Below, in pieces: positions 8,386-15,773 of a stretch of DNA of 43,297 nt (positions are counted from its first letter, which is position 1; every line of letters begins with the position of its first letter). The notes under the pieces are model-generated. The model was not told the DNA's origin, ran no database searches, and worked only from the letters and a program-made list of their open reading frames with translations. This DNA is from Chloroflexota bacterium. GTDB taxonomy: Bacteria; Chloroflexota; Limnocylindria; Limnocylindrales; CSP1-4. The stretch spans positions 1-43,297 of the forward strand of contig JAJYLZ010000029.1 of assembly GCA_021787395.1 (NCBI GenBank). Direction: 5' to 3'. The translations under genes were made by a program, and so were the position numbers.

Positions 8386-8498
8386 CGCGGGCGACGTCAA
8401 GTCCAGCGGGAATGCGCATCGGCGTGCCCGCGGGGCGGAGGGGTCTGCCGGGCGCGGGGGTCTGGGCGCGGTGGCCGGGGGTCATTCGCGCCGCCGGC

Positions 8499-8735
8499 GG
8501 TGACGCTGCGTCACCAAGTTGTGCCTCTGGACGCGCCCGACTGGCCGATCGGCGAGCGGGGAGCAGTGGTGACAGCGGGGTTTGGTGACTCCGGGTTAAC
8601 GGAGACGGCGCGTGGGCGGGCGCCGAGCGAAGTCTGGTGACCGTCCGTCACCGGGCAGCCCGAGACGGCGTCACCGGGTCACCGGAGGCGGCGCGTGGGC
8701 GGGCGCCGAGCGAAGTCTGGTGACCGTCCGTCACC
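8499..8735. promoter_or_regulatory. Cluster of GGTGAC-N5-GTCACC palindromes upstream of fumarase
   Basis: Three 17-bp palindromes share one architecture: 8499-8515 (spacer GCTGC), 8636-8652 and 8719-8735 (spacer CGTCC). Single GGTGAC half-sites lie at 8568-8573 and 8584-8589, and GTCACC half-sites at 8670-8675 and 8678-8683. That is ten half-sites within 240 bp of non-coding DNA between the divergent flavin reductase and fumarase genes. The pattern looks like a multi-site operator for a dimeric regulator (CRP/FNR- or BldD-like dyads come to mind), but no regulator is identified. Confidence 0.5.
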
Positions 8736-8750
8736 GGGCAGCCCGAGACG
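8607..8750. repeat. Perfect 61-bp direct repeat
   Basis: Positions 8607-8667 and 8690-8750 are identical over 61 bp, offset 83 bp, and each contains one GGTGAC-N5-GTCACC palindrome. Similarity continues imperfectly upstream (CCGGGTTAACGGAG against CCGGGTCACCGGAG). A recent local duplication has multiplied the putative operator. Confidence 0.8.
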
Positions 8751-8853
8751 TCCGCCACCCGGCAGGCCAGGCCCTGAGCCCCCGCGAGCGGCGCGACCGG
8801 CGCCTCCCTTCGACCCGTCCATCCGGCCCGTCCCGGCCGGCCTCGACGCGCAC

Positions 8854-8859
8854 TACCAT
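8854..8859 (+). promoter_or_regulatory. -10 element TACCAT of fumarase
   Basis: TACCAT lies 7 nt before ATG 8867, with no Shine-Dalgarno. It is part of the start-proximal TANNNT set. The -35 region at the usual distance is not consensus-like. Confidence 0.5.
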
Positions 8860-8866
8860 CGCCGCC

Positions 8867-10282
8867 ATGAGTGACGAGACTGCCCCTGCCAAGGCCACCC
8901 GCATCGAACGCGACTCCATGGGCGAGATGGAGGTCCCCGCCGACGCGATGTACGGCGCCTCCACCCAGCGCGCCGTCCTCAACTTCCCGATCTCCGGCCA
9001 GCGCATGCCGCGCCGCTTCCTGCGCGCGCTGGCCATGGTCAAGATCGCCGCCGCCGAGACCAACGTGGGCCTGGGCCTGCTGGACGCCGCCAAGGGCGAG
9101 GCGATCAAGGCGGCCGCGGCCGAAGTGGCCGAGGGCCGCTGGGACGAGCACTTCCCGATCGACGTCTACCAGACCGGGTCGGGCACCTCCACCAACACCA
9201 ACATGAACGAGGTGATCAGCCACCTCGCGTCGGCGCGTCTGGGCGGGGCCAAGGTCCACCCCAACGACGACGTCAACAAGTGCCAGTCCTCGAACGACAC
9301 GATCCCGACCGCTCTCCAGCTGTCGGGCGCCATCGCCGTCGAGGAGGAGCTGATCCCCGCGCTCGTCGCCCTCCAGGCCGCGCTGGCCGCCAAGTCCACC
9401 GAGTTCTGGGACGTGGTCAAGACCGGCCGGACGCACCTCCAGGACGCGACGCCGATCCGCCTGGGCCAGGAGTTCGCCGGCTACGCGGGCCAGGTGGAGG
9501 AGGCGATCCGCCGAGCGCAGGCCGCCCGCGACGAGCTGCTCACCGTGCCCCTCGGCGGCACCGCGGTGGGCACCGGCATCAACGCCCACCCCGAGTACGC
9601 GGCGCGCGCCTGCGGCCACCTGTCCGAGATGACCGGGCTGCTCGTGCGCGAGGCGCCCAACCACTTCCACGCCCAGGCGACCCTCGACGCGGTCATCGCC
9701 GCCCACGGCGGCCTGCGTGCGATCGCGCTCGGCCTGTGGAAGATCGCCTCGGACATCCGGTTCATGGGCATGGGCCCGCGCGCGGGCCTTGCGGAGCTGG
9801 CCCTGCCCGAGACGCAGCCGGGCAGCTCGATCATGCCGGGCAAGGTGAACCCGGTCATCGTCGAGAGCCTGACCATGGTCGTCGCCCGCGTGATCGGCAA
9901 CGACGCCACCGTGGCCTTCGGGCAGACGGGGTCGTTCCTGGAGCTCAACGTGATGCTCCCGGTGACCTCGCTCGCGCTGCTGGAGTCGATCGCGCTGCTC
10001 GCCGCCTCGGCGCGCAACTTCCGGGTCAAGCTGGTCGAGGGCCTCAAGGCCACCGAGCGCGGGCCGAAGCTCGTGGAGCAAGGCCTGATGCTCGCCACGG
10101 CGCTGGCACCGGAGATCGGCTACGACGCCGCGGCGGCGATGGCCAAGGAGGGCTTCAAGACCGGCCGGACGATCCGCGAGCTGGCGCTCGAGAAGGGCAT
10201 CGCGCCCGACCGGCTCGACGACCTGCTCGACCCGGCCAAGATGACCGAGCCCGGGCTCGAGGGCGGGGCGGCCGGGGGCTGA
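8867..10282 (+). CDS. fumC: Class II fumarate hydratase
   Basis: This 471-residue protein compares with about 465 for FumC. It carries the family markers in order: GSGTSTNTNMNEVI (B-site and active-site region), SSNDTIPTA, TGRTHLQDATPIRLGQE, and the fumarate lyase signature GSSIMPGKVNP with the catalytic serine loop. It interconverts fumarate and L-malate in the TCA cycle without an Fe-S cluster. TGRTHLQDATP favours fumarase over aspartase. ATG 8867 is chosen because the protein then begins just before the family start and a TACCAT box lies 7 nt upstream. A longer frame from 8612 would run through the 61-bp repeat and is rejected. It stands alone, divergent from the flavin reductase operon, behind the palindrome cluster. 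Confidence 0.96.
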   Translation: MSDETAPAKATRIERDSMGEMEVPADAMYGASTQRAVLNFPISGQRMPRRFLRALAMVKIAAAETNVGLGLLDAAKGEAIKAAAAEVAEGRWDEHFPIDVYQTGSGTSTNTNMNEVISHLASARLGGAKVHPNDDVNKCQSSNDTIPTALQLSGAIAVEEELIPALVALQAALAAKSTEFWDVVKTGRTHLQDATPIRLGQEFAGYAGQVEEAIRRAQAARDELLTVPLGGTAVGTGINAHPEYAARACGHLSEMTGLLVREAPNHFHAQATLDAVIAAHGGLRAIALGLWKIASDIRFMGMGPRAGLAELALPETQPGSSIMPGKVNPVIVESLTMVVARVIGNDATVAFGQTGSFLELNVMLPVTSLALLESIALLAASARNFRVKLVEGLKATERGPKLVEQGLMLATALAPEIGYDAAAAMAKEGFKTGRTIRELALEKGIAPDRLDDLLDPAKMTEPGLEGGAAGG

Positions 10283-10393
10283 CCGGGGATCGACCCGACC
10301 CGGGGCGAGGCGGGGCTCGGGGCTCGGCGCCGAGCGGGGCTCGCCACCGGGCTCGGGGGCTGCCGGCCGATCCACCGGGTTCAGAGCCCGAGC

Positions 10394-10482
10394 GCCGCGG
10401 GCCGATCCGCCGGCGCGGGCCCGGGGCGGATTCTCCGGCGCGGGCGTAAGCCTGCCCAGGGGCCGCGGGCCGATCCGCCGGC
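10394..10482. repeat. 21-bp direct repeat in the fumarase/lipoprotein gap
   Basis: A 21-bp word beginning GCCGCGGGCCGATCC occurs at 10394-10414 and 10462-10482 (offset 68 bp). A weaker third copy, GCCGGCCGATCCACCGGG, lies near 10362. It sits in the 220-bp space between the convergent fumarase and cupredoxin-like genes. Confidence 0.55.
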
Positions 10483-10502
10483 ACGGCCGGGCGGCGATCC
10501 GA

Positions 10503-11096
10503 TCAGGAGCCGGTCGGCGCGCCGGATCCGTTGACGACGGGCAGCGACGGCGCGCCGGGCGTGAGCGTGCCGGCGGGGCTGCTCGGTCCGGCCGAGGGGA
10601 CGGCGGAGGGTTCGGCCGAGGCGCCCGACGGGGATCCGGACGGCGGGCCGCTCGGCTCGCCCGATGGGACGGCCGATGGGCCGGCCGAGGGGACCGGAGA
10701 CGCGCCGGCCGACGCGCCGACGGCCACGATGATCGTCCCGATCATGTCCGGGTGGGTCGTGGACGCGAACTGGTAGCGCCCGGGGGCCAGCGGCGGCAGC
10801 TCGACCGAGGCGTACCCGGGCCCGACGACCGCCGGGGACCTCCCCAGCTCGGTGCCGCCCTGGAACACGCGGAGGTCGTCCGACACGCCCTGGTCCTGGT
10901 TGTCGAGGACCAGCCGGAGGGGCACGTCGGCCGGCGCGGTGACGATGTCGGGGCTGAACGCGAGGCCTCGCGCCTGGATCGTGATGCTGGCCCCGGCGAA
11001 GGACGCGGTCGGATTGGCGGCCCCCGCGCCGCACCCGCCCGCCATCAGAGCGGCCACGGAGATCGCCGCCAGCAGGCACAGGCGGGGGTGGGGCAT
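10503..11096 (-). CDS. Cupredoxin-like exported (lipo)protein lacking two copper ligands
   Basis: This 197-residue protein has a hydrophobic signal segment (CLLAAISVAALMAGGC) ending in cysteine, resembling a lipoprotein signal although -3 is Ala. A single cupredoxin-type beta domain follows (about residues 30-130: LRLVLDNQDQGVSDDLRVF, then PGRYQFASTTHPDMIGTIIV). In copper-binding relatives the first ligand is His in a V(P/S)HN-type turn and the second is Cys in FxCxxHPxM. Here these positions read Asp/Ser and Ser, while the later His and Met remain. The C-terminal 65 residues are a P/S/G/A-rich unstructured tail. ATG 11096 follows GGGAG and begins the signal peptide. It may be a cell-surface beta-sandwich no longer used for electron transfer. 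The exported cupredoxin fold is likely; function is unknown. Confidence 0.75.
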   Translation of the reverse strand: MPHPRLCLLAAISVAALMAGGCGAGAANPTASFAGASITIQARGLAFSPDIVTAPADVPLRLVLDNQDQGVSDDLRVFQGGTELGRSPAVVGPGYASVELPPLAPGRYQFASTTHPDMIGTIIVAVGASAGASPVPSAGPSAVPSGEPSGPPSGSPSGASAEPSAVPSAGPSSPAGTLTPGAPSLPVVNGSGAPTGS

Positions 11097-11297
11097 CTCG
11101 CTCCCAGCGCTGCGGTTCGGGGGTTCGGTCGGGCTACGGTACCCGGTTCGGCCGCGCGGTGGCGCGCTCCGGCACGGCCCCGCTGGCCGGGTTTCTGGCG
11201 AATGACCGCCGGGTGGTCCGTATCGGCCTGGCTGGCGTGCCCTGCGCGTGGCGACGTGCGGGCCGCCCGCCGAGGTGCTCGCAGATGATCGCGAGAC

Positions 11298-11330
11298 GGC
11301 CCGTATCCGAGAAGTCTTTGGATACGGGCC
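11298..11330. repeat. Inverted repeat GGCCCGTATCC / GGATACGGGCC
   Basis: Arms 11298-11308 and 11320-11330 are perfect over 11 bp, with an 11-nt loop. The right arm recurs as GATACGGGCCGC at 11411-11422 and as GGATACGGGCCGCC at 23259-23272. This indicates a dispersed intergenic palindromic repeat family. Confidence 0.65.
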
Positions 11331-11633
11331 GCCCGGCGAACATCCGGCTGAACCCACCGCCGCGGACGCCTCAGATGTCCCCCTCGGGGCCATCTGGCGA
11401 AACCTACGCTGATACGGGCCGCTCCACGGCCAAATGCGAAAACCGGCCCCACGCGTCTCGACGCGGCCCCGGGCGCCCGGGACAACCCCGCGGGCCCCGG
11501 GACAGCCTCGCAGCCCCGACGCGGCCCCGCGCGCCCGGGACGGCCCCGCGCGCCCCGACGCGGCCCTGCCCCCGGGTCCCCGCGCGCCAGCGCGCCAGCG
11601 CGCCACCGACCCGCCGCGCTCGCGGAGGCGAGA

Positions 11634-11660
11634 GAGCCCGGAGGCGGCGGCCCCGGGCTC
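11634..11660 (-). terminator. Hairpin downstream of the permease gene
   Basis: Arms GAGCCCGG / CCGGGCTC with an 11-nt loop lie 24 nt beyond the stop codon of the minus-strand permease gene. It is a candidate terminator without a T-run. Confidence 0.4.
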
Positions 11661-11684
11661 CTCGCAGCGCGGCGAGATCGGTCC

Positions 11685-13322
11685 CTAGGCTTCCACCAGC
11701 TCGAGATCGCGCTCGATCGCGGCCAGCTCCTCAGCGGTGCCCTGGACCTTCGGCCCCGTGAACCACTTGTGGGCCGAGACGGCGTACCAGATCGCGGCGC
11801 CGCCGAGGACCACCAGGAACACGATCGGCGTGTAGTTGAAGTTGGTCGTGCTGATCGGGATCGCCTGGGGGAGCATGAACAGCACGAAGATGAAGACCAG
11901 CCAGACGGTGGCGATGATGCCTACCGGCCGGCTCCAGGACCCGAGCTGCCACGGCCCGGGCTTGAACCGTGCGCCCGCGAACAGGCGCAGCGTGACCGGG
12001 GTGATGTAGGCGACGTACAGCCCGATGACCGCGATCGAGGTCACCGCGGCGTACGCCGTCGCGCTCCACAGGTAGGGCACGCCAAGGACGAACGCGCCGA
12101 CGGCCGCCAGCCAGATCGAGTTGGTGGGGGTCCGGGTCCGCTTGTTGATCTTGTGCCAGAAGCCGGAGCCCGGGATCGCGCCGTCGCGGGCGAAGGCGTA
12201 GATCATCCGGGAATTCGCCGTGACCGAGGCCATTCCGCAGTAGAACTGGGCGCCGATGACGAGCAGCAGGACGAACAGGCCGCCCGCCGTGCCGACCGCG
12301 TCGATCCAGATCTGCGCCGGCGGCACGCCGGTCGCCGAGTTCAGGGCGTGGGCGTAGCCGCTGATAAGCGCCGTGCCGGGGTTGGCCGAGTTGTCCTGAA
12401 ACACCGCGGCGCCGGTGATGCCCACGTTCATGGCCACCAGCAGAATGAAGCCGGCGATCACCGAGATGACCACCGACCAGATGATGCCCTTAGGGGCGGC
12501 CCGCTCGGCGTCGTGCGTCTCCTCCGACATGTGCGCCGAGGCGTCCTGGCCGGTCAGGGTGTACTGCGCGTTGAGCAGGCCGATGAGCATCACGTAGAGC
12601 GGGATGCCGTACAGAACGGGACCCGGCCAGTTCGGCCCGCCCTGCGCGCTCCCGGTGTTGTCCACGAACGTGCTGAACACGGTCCCGAGCGGCGTGATGG
12701 GGTGCTGATTGAAGAGGGTGCACACCAGCACGATGGCCGCCACTCCCACCAGGTGCCACCACACCGAGACCTGGTTGAGCAGGTTGACGATGCGGATCCC
12801 GAACGTGTTCAGGAGGGCGTGGATGATCAGCATCACGCCGAAGATCGCGATGGTGGTGGGCGGGTTGGCCGCGACCCCGAACGCCTCCTGCAGGAAGGCG
12901 TTGGTGAAGAACGCGAGGCCGAAGTCGATGCCGGCGGTGACGGCCACCTGTCCCACGAGGTTGAACCAGCCGACGAACCAGCTCCACTTGGCGCCGTTGC
13001 GGCCGCTCTCCGGAGCCAGCTTGGCCGCCCAGTAGTACAGGCCGCCTGCCGTCGGGTAGCTCGACGCCACCTCGGCCATGCCGAGGGCCACGATCGTGAC
13101 GAACACCCCCACGAACAGCCAGCCGAGCGTCATGACCGCGGGGCCGCCCGTGTTCATCGCGAACCCGAACAGCGTCAGGCAGCCCGACAGGATCGAGATG
13201 ATCGTGAACGAGACCGCGAAGTTCGAGAACGTCCGCATCCCCCGGCGCAGCTCCTGCGCATAGCCGAGCTGGTGCAGACGCTCTTCGTCCCTGGACCTTG
13301 CCCGAGTGGGCGGAGCGGCCAT
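11685..13322 (-). CDS. APC-family amino acid/amine permease
   Basis: This 545-residue protein has about 12 predicted membrane helices. Family markers are the N-terminal LHQLGYAQELRRGMRTFSNFAVSFTIISILSG (APC/AAT entry motif), SSYPTAGGLYYWAAKLA, and the helix-6 region NAQYTLTGQDASAHMSEETHDAERAAPKGI, which is typical of GABA/choline/polyamine-type members of the amino acid-choline transporter group. It should import an amino acid or amine by ion- or substrate-coupled transport. ATG 13322 has AAGGAGG 9-10 nt upstream; a longer frame to 13433 adds non-family residues. It is divergent from the SDR/glutamine-synthetase-like operon, so it probably supplies their substrate. The exact substrate cannot be told from sequence. 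Confidence 0.9.
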   Translation of the reverse strand: MAAPPTRARSRDEERLHQLGYAQELRRGMRTFSNFAVSFTIISILSGCLTLFGFAMNTGGPAVMTLGWLFVGVFVTIVALGMAEVASSYPTAGGLYYWAAKLAPESGRNGAKWSWFVGWFNLVGQVAVTAGIDFGLAFFTNAFLQEAFGVAANPPTTIAIFGVMLIIHALLNTFGIRIVNLLNQVSVWWHLVGVAAIVLVCTLFNQHPITPLGTVFSTFVDNTGSAQGGPNWPGPVLYGIPLYVMLIGLLNAQYTLTGQDASAHMSEETHDAERAAPKGIIWSVVISVIAGFILLVAMNVGITGAAVFQDNSANPGTALISGYAHALNSATGVPPAQIWIDAVGTAGGLFVLLLVIGAQFYCGMASVTANSRMIYAFARDGAIPGSGFWHKINKRTRTPTNSIWLAAVGAFVLGVPYLWSATAYAAVTSIAVIGLYVAYITPVTLRLFAGARFKPGPWQLGSWSRPVGIIATVWLVFIFVLFMLPQAIPISTTNFNYTPIVFLVVLGGAAIWYAVSAHKWFTGPKVQGTAEELAAIERDLELVEA

Positions 13323-13445
13323 GCGGCGAAACCCTCCTTCTTGCGCCGGTGGAATAGCGTTACGATCGCGCCCTCCTCGCGACCCCTCGCTTGAGTGCGC
13401 AGTAAGCGCAGGTTCGAGGGGCGGTGTCAACATCCGCGACAGGAA

Positions 13446-13459
13446 TTACGGCCCCGTAA
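13446..13459. promoter_or_regulatory. Palindrome TTACGG-CC-CCGTAA between divergent transcription units
   Basis: Six-bp perfect arms around a 2-bp spacer lie 20 bp before the SDR start and within the 157-bp region separating it from the divergent permease. The position suits an operator controlling one or both units. The promoter hexamers themselves are not clear. Confidence 0.35.
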
Positions 13460-13479
13460 CAGCAGGAGGATCGGCAGGC

Positions 13480-14238
13480 ATGGGCGACCGGCTCGCTGGC
13501 AAGATCACGATCGTCACCGGTGCCGGCTCCGGCATCGGCCGGGCGAGCGCGATCCGGTTCGCCGAGGAGGGTGCCCGGGTCACCTGCGTGGACATCAACC
13601 GGGACGCCGTGGAGGCCACCGCCCGCGAGATCGGCGACGCCGCCTTCGCCGTGGCGGCAGACGTCTCGGACCCGGCGCAGGTCAAGGCCTATACCGACGG
13701 CACGGTCGAGCGCTGGGGCCGCCTGGACGTGGCGTTCAACAACGCCGGCGTGAACATCCCGGGGATCTTCCACGAGGTCCCCGACGACGTCATCGACCGC
13801 ACTCTCAACGTCAACGTCAAGGGCTGCATCTACGGCTGCCGCTACGCGATCCCGCACATGCTCCGCCAGGGCGGCGGCTCGCTGATCAACACCACCTCGG
13901 TCAACGGCCTGGTGGCCGAGCCCTACCTGACGATCTACGCCACCTCGAAGGGCGCGATCGTGATGCTCAGCAAGGGCATCGCGCTCGACTACGCCAAGCA
14001 GGGCATCCGCTGCAACGCGCTCGCCCCCGGCTGGGTGGACACCCCGATCAACTACGCCCACGCGGAGATGCTGGGCGGCCTGGCGGAGGTCTACGCCACC
14101 ATCGACTCGTTCCAGCCGATCGGCCGGCCCGGCGAGCCGCGGGAGCTGGCGAACGTCGCGCTGTTCCTCGCCTCCGACGAGTCCTCGTTCGTCACCGGGG
14201 CCGTGATCGTCGCCGACGGGGCGATGACGGCGAAATAG
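13480..14238 (+). CDS. SDR-family NAD(P)-dependent oxidoreductase
   Basis: This 252-residue classical short-chain dehydrogenase has the cofactor motif TGAGSGIG (about residues 13-20), NNAG, a Ser in NTTSVNG, the YATSK catalytic Tyr/Lys pair, and PGWVDTP. An acidic residue after beta-2 (CVDINRD) suggests NAD(H) preference. ATG 13480 follows AGGAGG by 10 nt; a longer frame from 13306 is not family-like. It is followed 53 bp later by the glutamine-synthetase-like gene on the same strand and probably shares its transcript. The substrate is likely an alcohol or semialdehyde in the same route, by context only. Confidence 0.9.
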   Translation: MGDRLAGKITIVTGAGSGIGRASAIRFAEEGARVTCVDINRDAVEATAREIGDAAFAVAADVSDPAQVKAYTDGTVERWGRLDVAFNNAGVNIPGIFHEVPDDVIDRTLNVNVKGCIYGCRYAIPHMLRQGGGSLINTTSVNGLVAEPYLTIYATSKGAIVMLSKGIALDYAKQGIRCNALAPGWVDTPINYAHAEMLGGLAEVYATIDSFQPIGRPGEPRELANVALFLASDESSFVTGAVIVADGAMTAK

Positions 14239-14291
14239 CCCGCGTCCCGACCGTTTCGCCAAGTCCCCCGAGCCCGAGAGGAACGTCCCCG

Positions 14292-15737
14292 ATGCCGAAG
14301 CAGAACCGAGCCGCCAGCGGGCACGCCGCCCACGCCGCCCACCCGCACCTCAGCACGGCCAAGCATCCCCTGCTCGAGGAGCTGGAGGCCAAGGTCCGGT
14401 CGGGCGAGATCGACACCCTGGTCGTCGCGATCACCGACATGCAGGGCCGGCTGGTCGGCAAGCGCGTGCAGGCCCAGGCGTTCCTCAACGGGGTCATCGA
14501 CCACGGCGCCCACTTCTGCACCTACCTGCTGGGCACCGACATGGAGATGAACACGCCCGACGGGTTCACCCTCATGAACTGGGACACGGGCTACGGCGAC
14601 TGGATCGCCGACCCGGTCTGGGACACGCTGCGGGTGCTGCCCTGGCTGGACAAGACCGCCCTGGTGCTGGCCGACGCGGTCGACGAGGAGACGGGCGAGG
14701 AGATCCCGGTCAGCCCGCGGAGCATCCTCAAGCGCCAGGTCGAGCACGCCGCCCGGATGGGGCTCGACATCCGGTGCGGCTCCGAGCTCGAGTACTACGT
14801 CCTGCGCGACAGCTGGGAGAGCCTCGCCGACCGCGGCTGGCCGGTCCCCAAGCCGTTCGGCTACTACAACGAGGACTACCACCTCCTGCAGGCGACCAAG
14901 GCCGAGCCGCTCCACCGCCTGCTGCGCAACCTGATGACCGAGGCGCGCATCCCGATCGAGTTCTCCAAGGGCGAGGCCGCCAGCGGCCAGCACGAGGTCA
15001 ACATCCGCTACGACCACGTGCTCGAGTCGGCCGACCGGACCGTGATCTTCAAGCACGGCGCCAAGGAGATCGCCTACCTCAACGGCTGGGGCATCACGTT
15101 CATGGCCAAGCCCGACCACCGCTGGACCGGCTCGTCGGGCCACCTGCACATGAGCATCTGGGGCCTCGAGGACGGGCGGCCGCTGATGCACGCGGCGCCG
15201 GGCGAGAAGGAGGGCCCGTACGGCCTGTCCCAGCAGGGCGCCCAGTTCATGGCCGGGATGATGAGGTTCTCGCGCGAGCTGGCCCCGTTCATCGCGCCGT
15301 TCGTCAACTCCTACAAGCGGTACGCCGCGCTGTCCTGGGCGCCGGTGAACGTGGTCTGGGGCCGCGACAACCGGACCACCGGCTTCCGCCTGGTGGGCCA
15401 CGGCAGCGGCCTCCACGTGGAGAACCGCTTCCCGGGCGGCGACATGAACGCCTACCTCACCTACGCCGCGATGATCGGCGCCGGGCTGTACGGCATCGAG
15501 CACGGCCTGGAGCTCGAGCCCGAGTTCAAGGGCAACGGCTACGTGGCGGAGGGGCACCCGCGGATGCCGCGGGCGCTGTGGGAGGCGATCGGGGAGCTCG
15601 AGCGGTCCGAGGCGGCCCGGGAGATCTTCGGCGAGGACGTGGTGGCCCACTACCTCAACGCCGCGAGGGTCGAGCAGATGCAGTACGACGCGGTCGTCCA
15701 CAACTGGGACCGCGAGCGGTACCTCGAGCGGGGCTGA
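14292..15737 (+). CDS. Glutamine synthetase family ligase (gamma-glutamylamide/polyamine synthetase-like)
   Basis: This 481-residue GS-fold enzyme has beta-grasp N-domain ITDMQGRLVGKRV, metal-site motif CGSELEYYVLR, EAASGQHEVNIRY, the ATP/metal segment SSGHLHMSIW, and NSYKRY followed by RDNRTTGFRLVG. The sequence departs from GlnA at NSYKRLVPG and has the shorter form seen in GlnT/PuuA-like ligases that glutamylate amines instead of ammonia. It would use ATP and glutamate to cap an imported amine. ATG 14292 follows GAGAGGAAC. Context is an upstream SDR, a divergent APC permease and an aldehyde dehydrogenase 6 kb away, so a PuuP/PuuA/PuuC-like amine route is a reasonable inference. Plain glutamine synthesis is less likely. 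Confidence 0.85.
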   Translation: MPKQNRAASGHAAHAAHPHLSTAKHPLLEELEAKVRSGEIDTLVVAITDMQGRLVGKRVQAQAFLNGVIDHGAHFCTYLLGTDMEMNTPDGFTLMNWDTGYGDWIADPVWDTLRVLPWLDKTALVLADAVDEETGEEIPVSPRSILKRQVEHAARMGLDIRCGSELEYYVLRDSWESLADRGWPVPKPFGYYNEDYHLLQATKAEPLHRLLRNLMTEARIPIEFSKGEAASGQHEVNIRYDHVLESADRTVIFKHGAKEIAYLNGWGITFMAKPDHRWTGSSGHLHMSIWGLEDGRPLMHAAPGEKEGPYGLSQQGAQFMAGMMRFSRELAPFIAPFVNSYKRYAALSWAPVNVVWGRDNRTTGFRLVGHGSGLHVENRFPGGDMNAYLTYAAMIGAGLYGIEHGLELEPEFKGNGYVAEGHPRMPRALWEAIGELERSEAAREIFGEDVVAHYLNAARVEQMQYDAVVHNWDRERYLERG

Positions 15738-15773
15738 CGGGCCGGCGGCCGCGTCAGTCACCCCTGCGCGACG

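Larger units (their letters stand above)
11097..11684. other. Repeat-rich intergenic region
   Basis: This 588-bp space separates the lipoprotein start from the permease stop. It holds a perfect 11-bp inverted repeat, related CATCTGGCGAAA and GATACGGGCCGC words shared with 23.1-23.3 kb, a low-complexity GACGCGGCCCC-like stretch (11455-11580), and a hairpin near the permease end. No credible gene was seen on either strand. Confidence 0.5.

Noticed and set aside
8612-8866. N-terminal 85-codon extension of fumarase
   Set aside because: It runs through the 61-bp direct repeat and the putative operators, encodes no FumC-like residues, and a TACCAT box lies 7 nt before the internal ATG.
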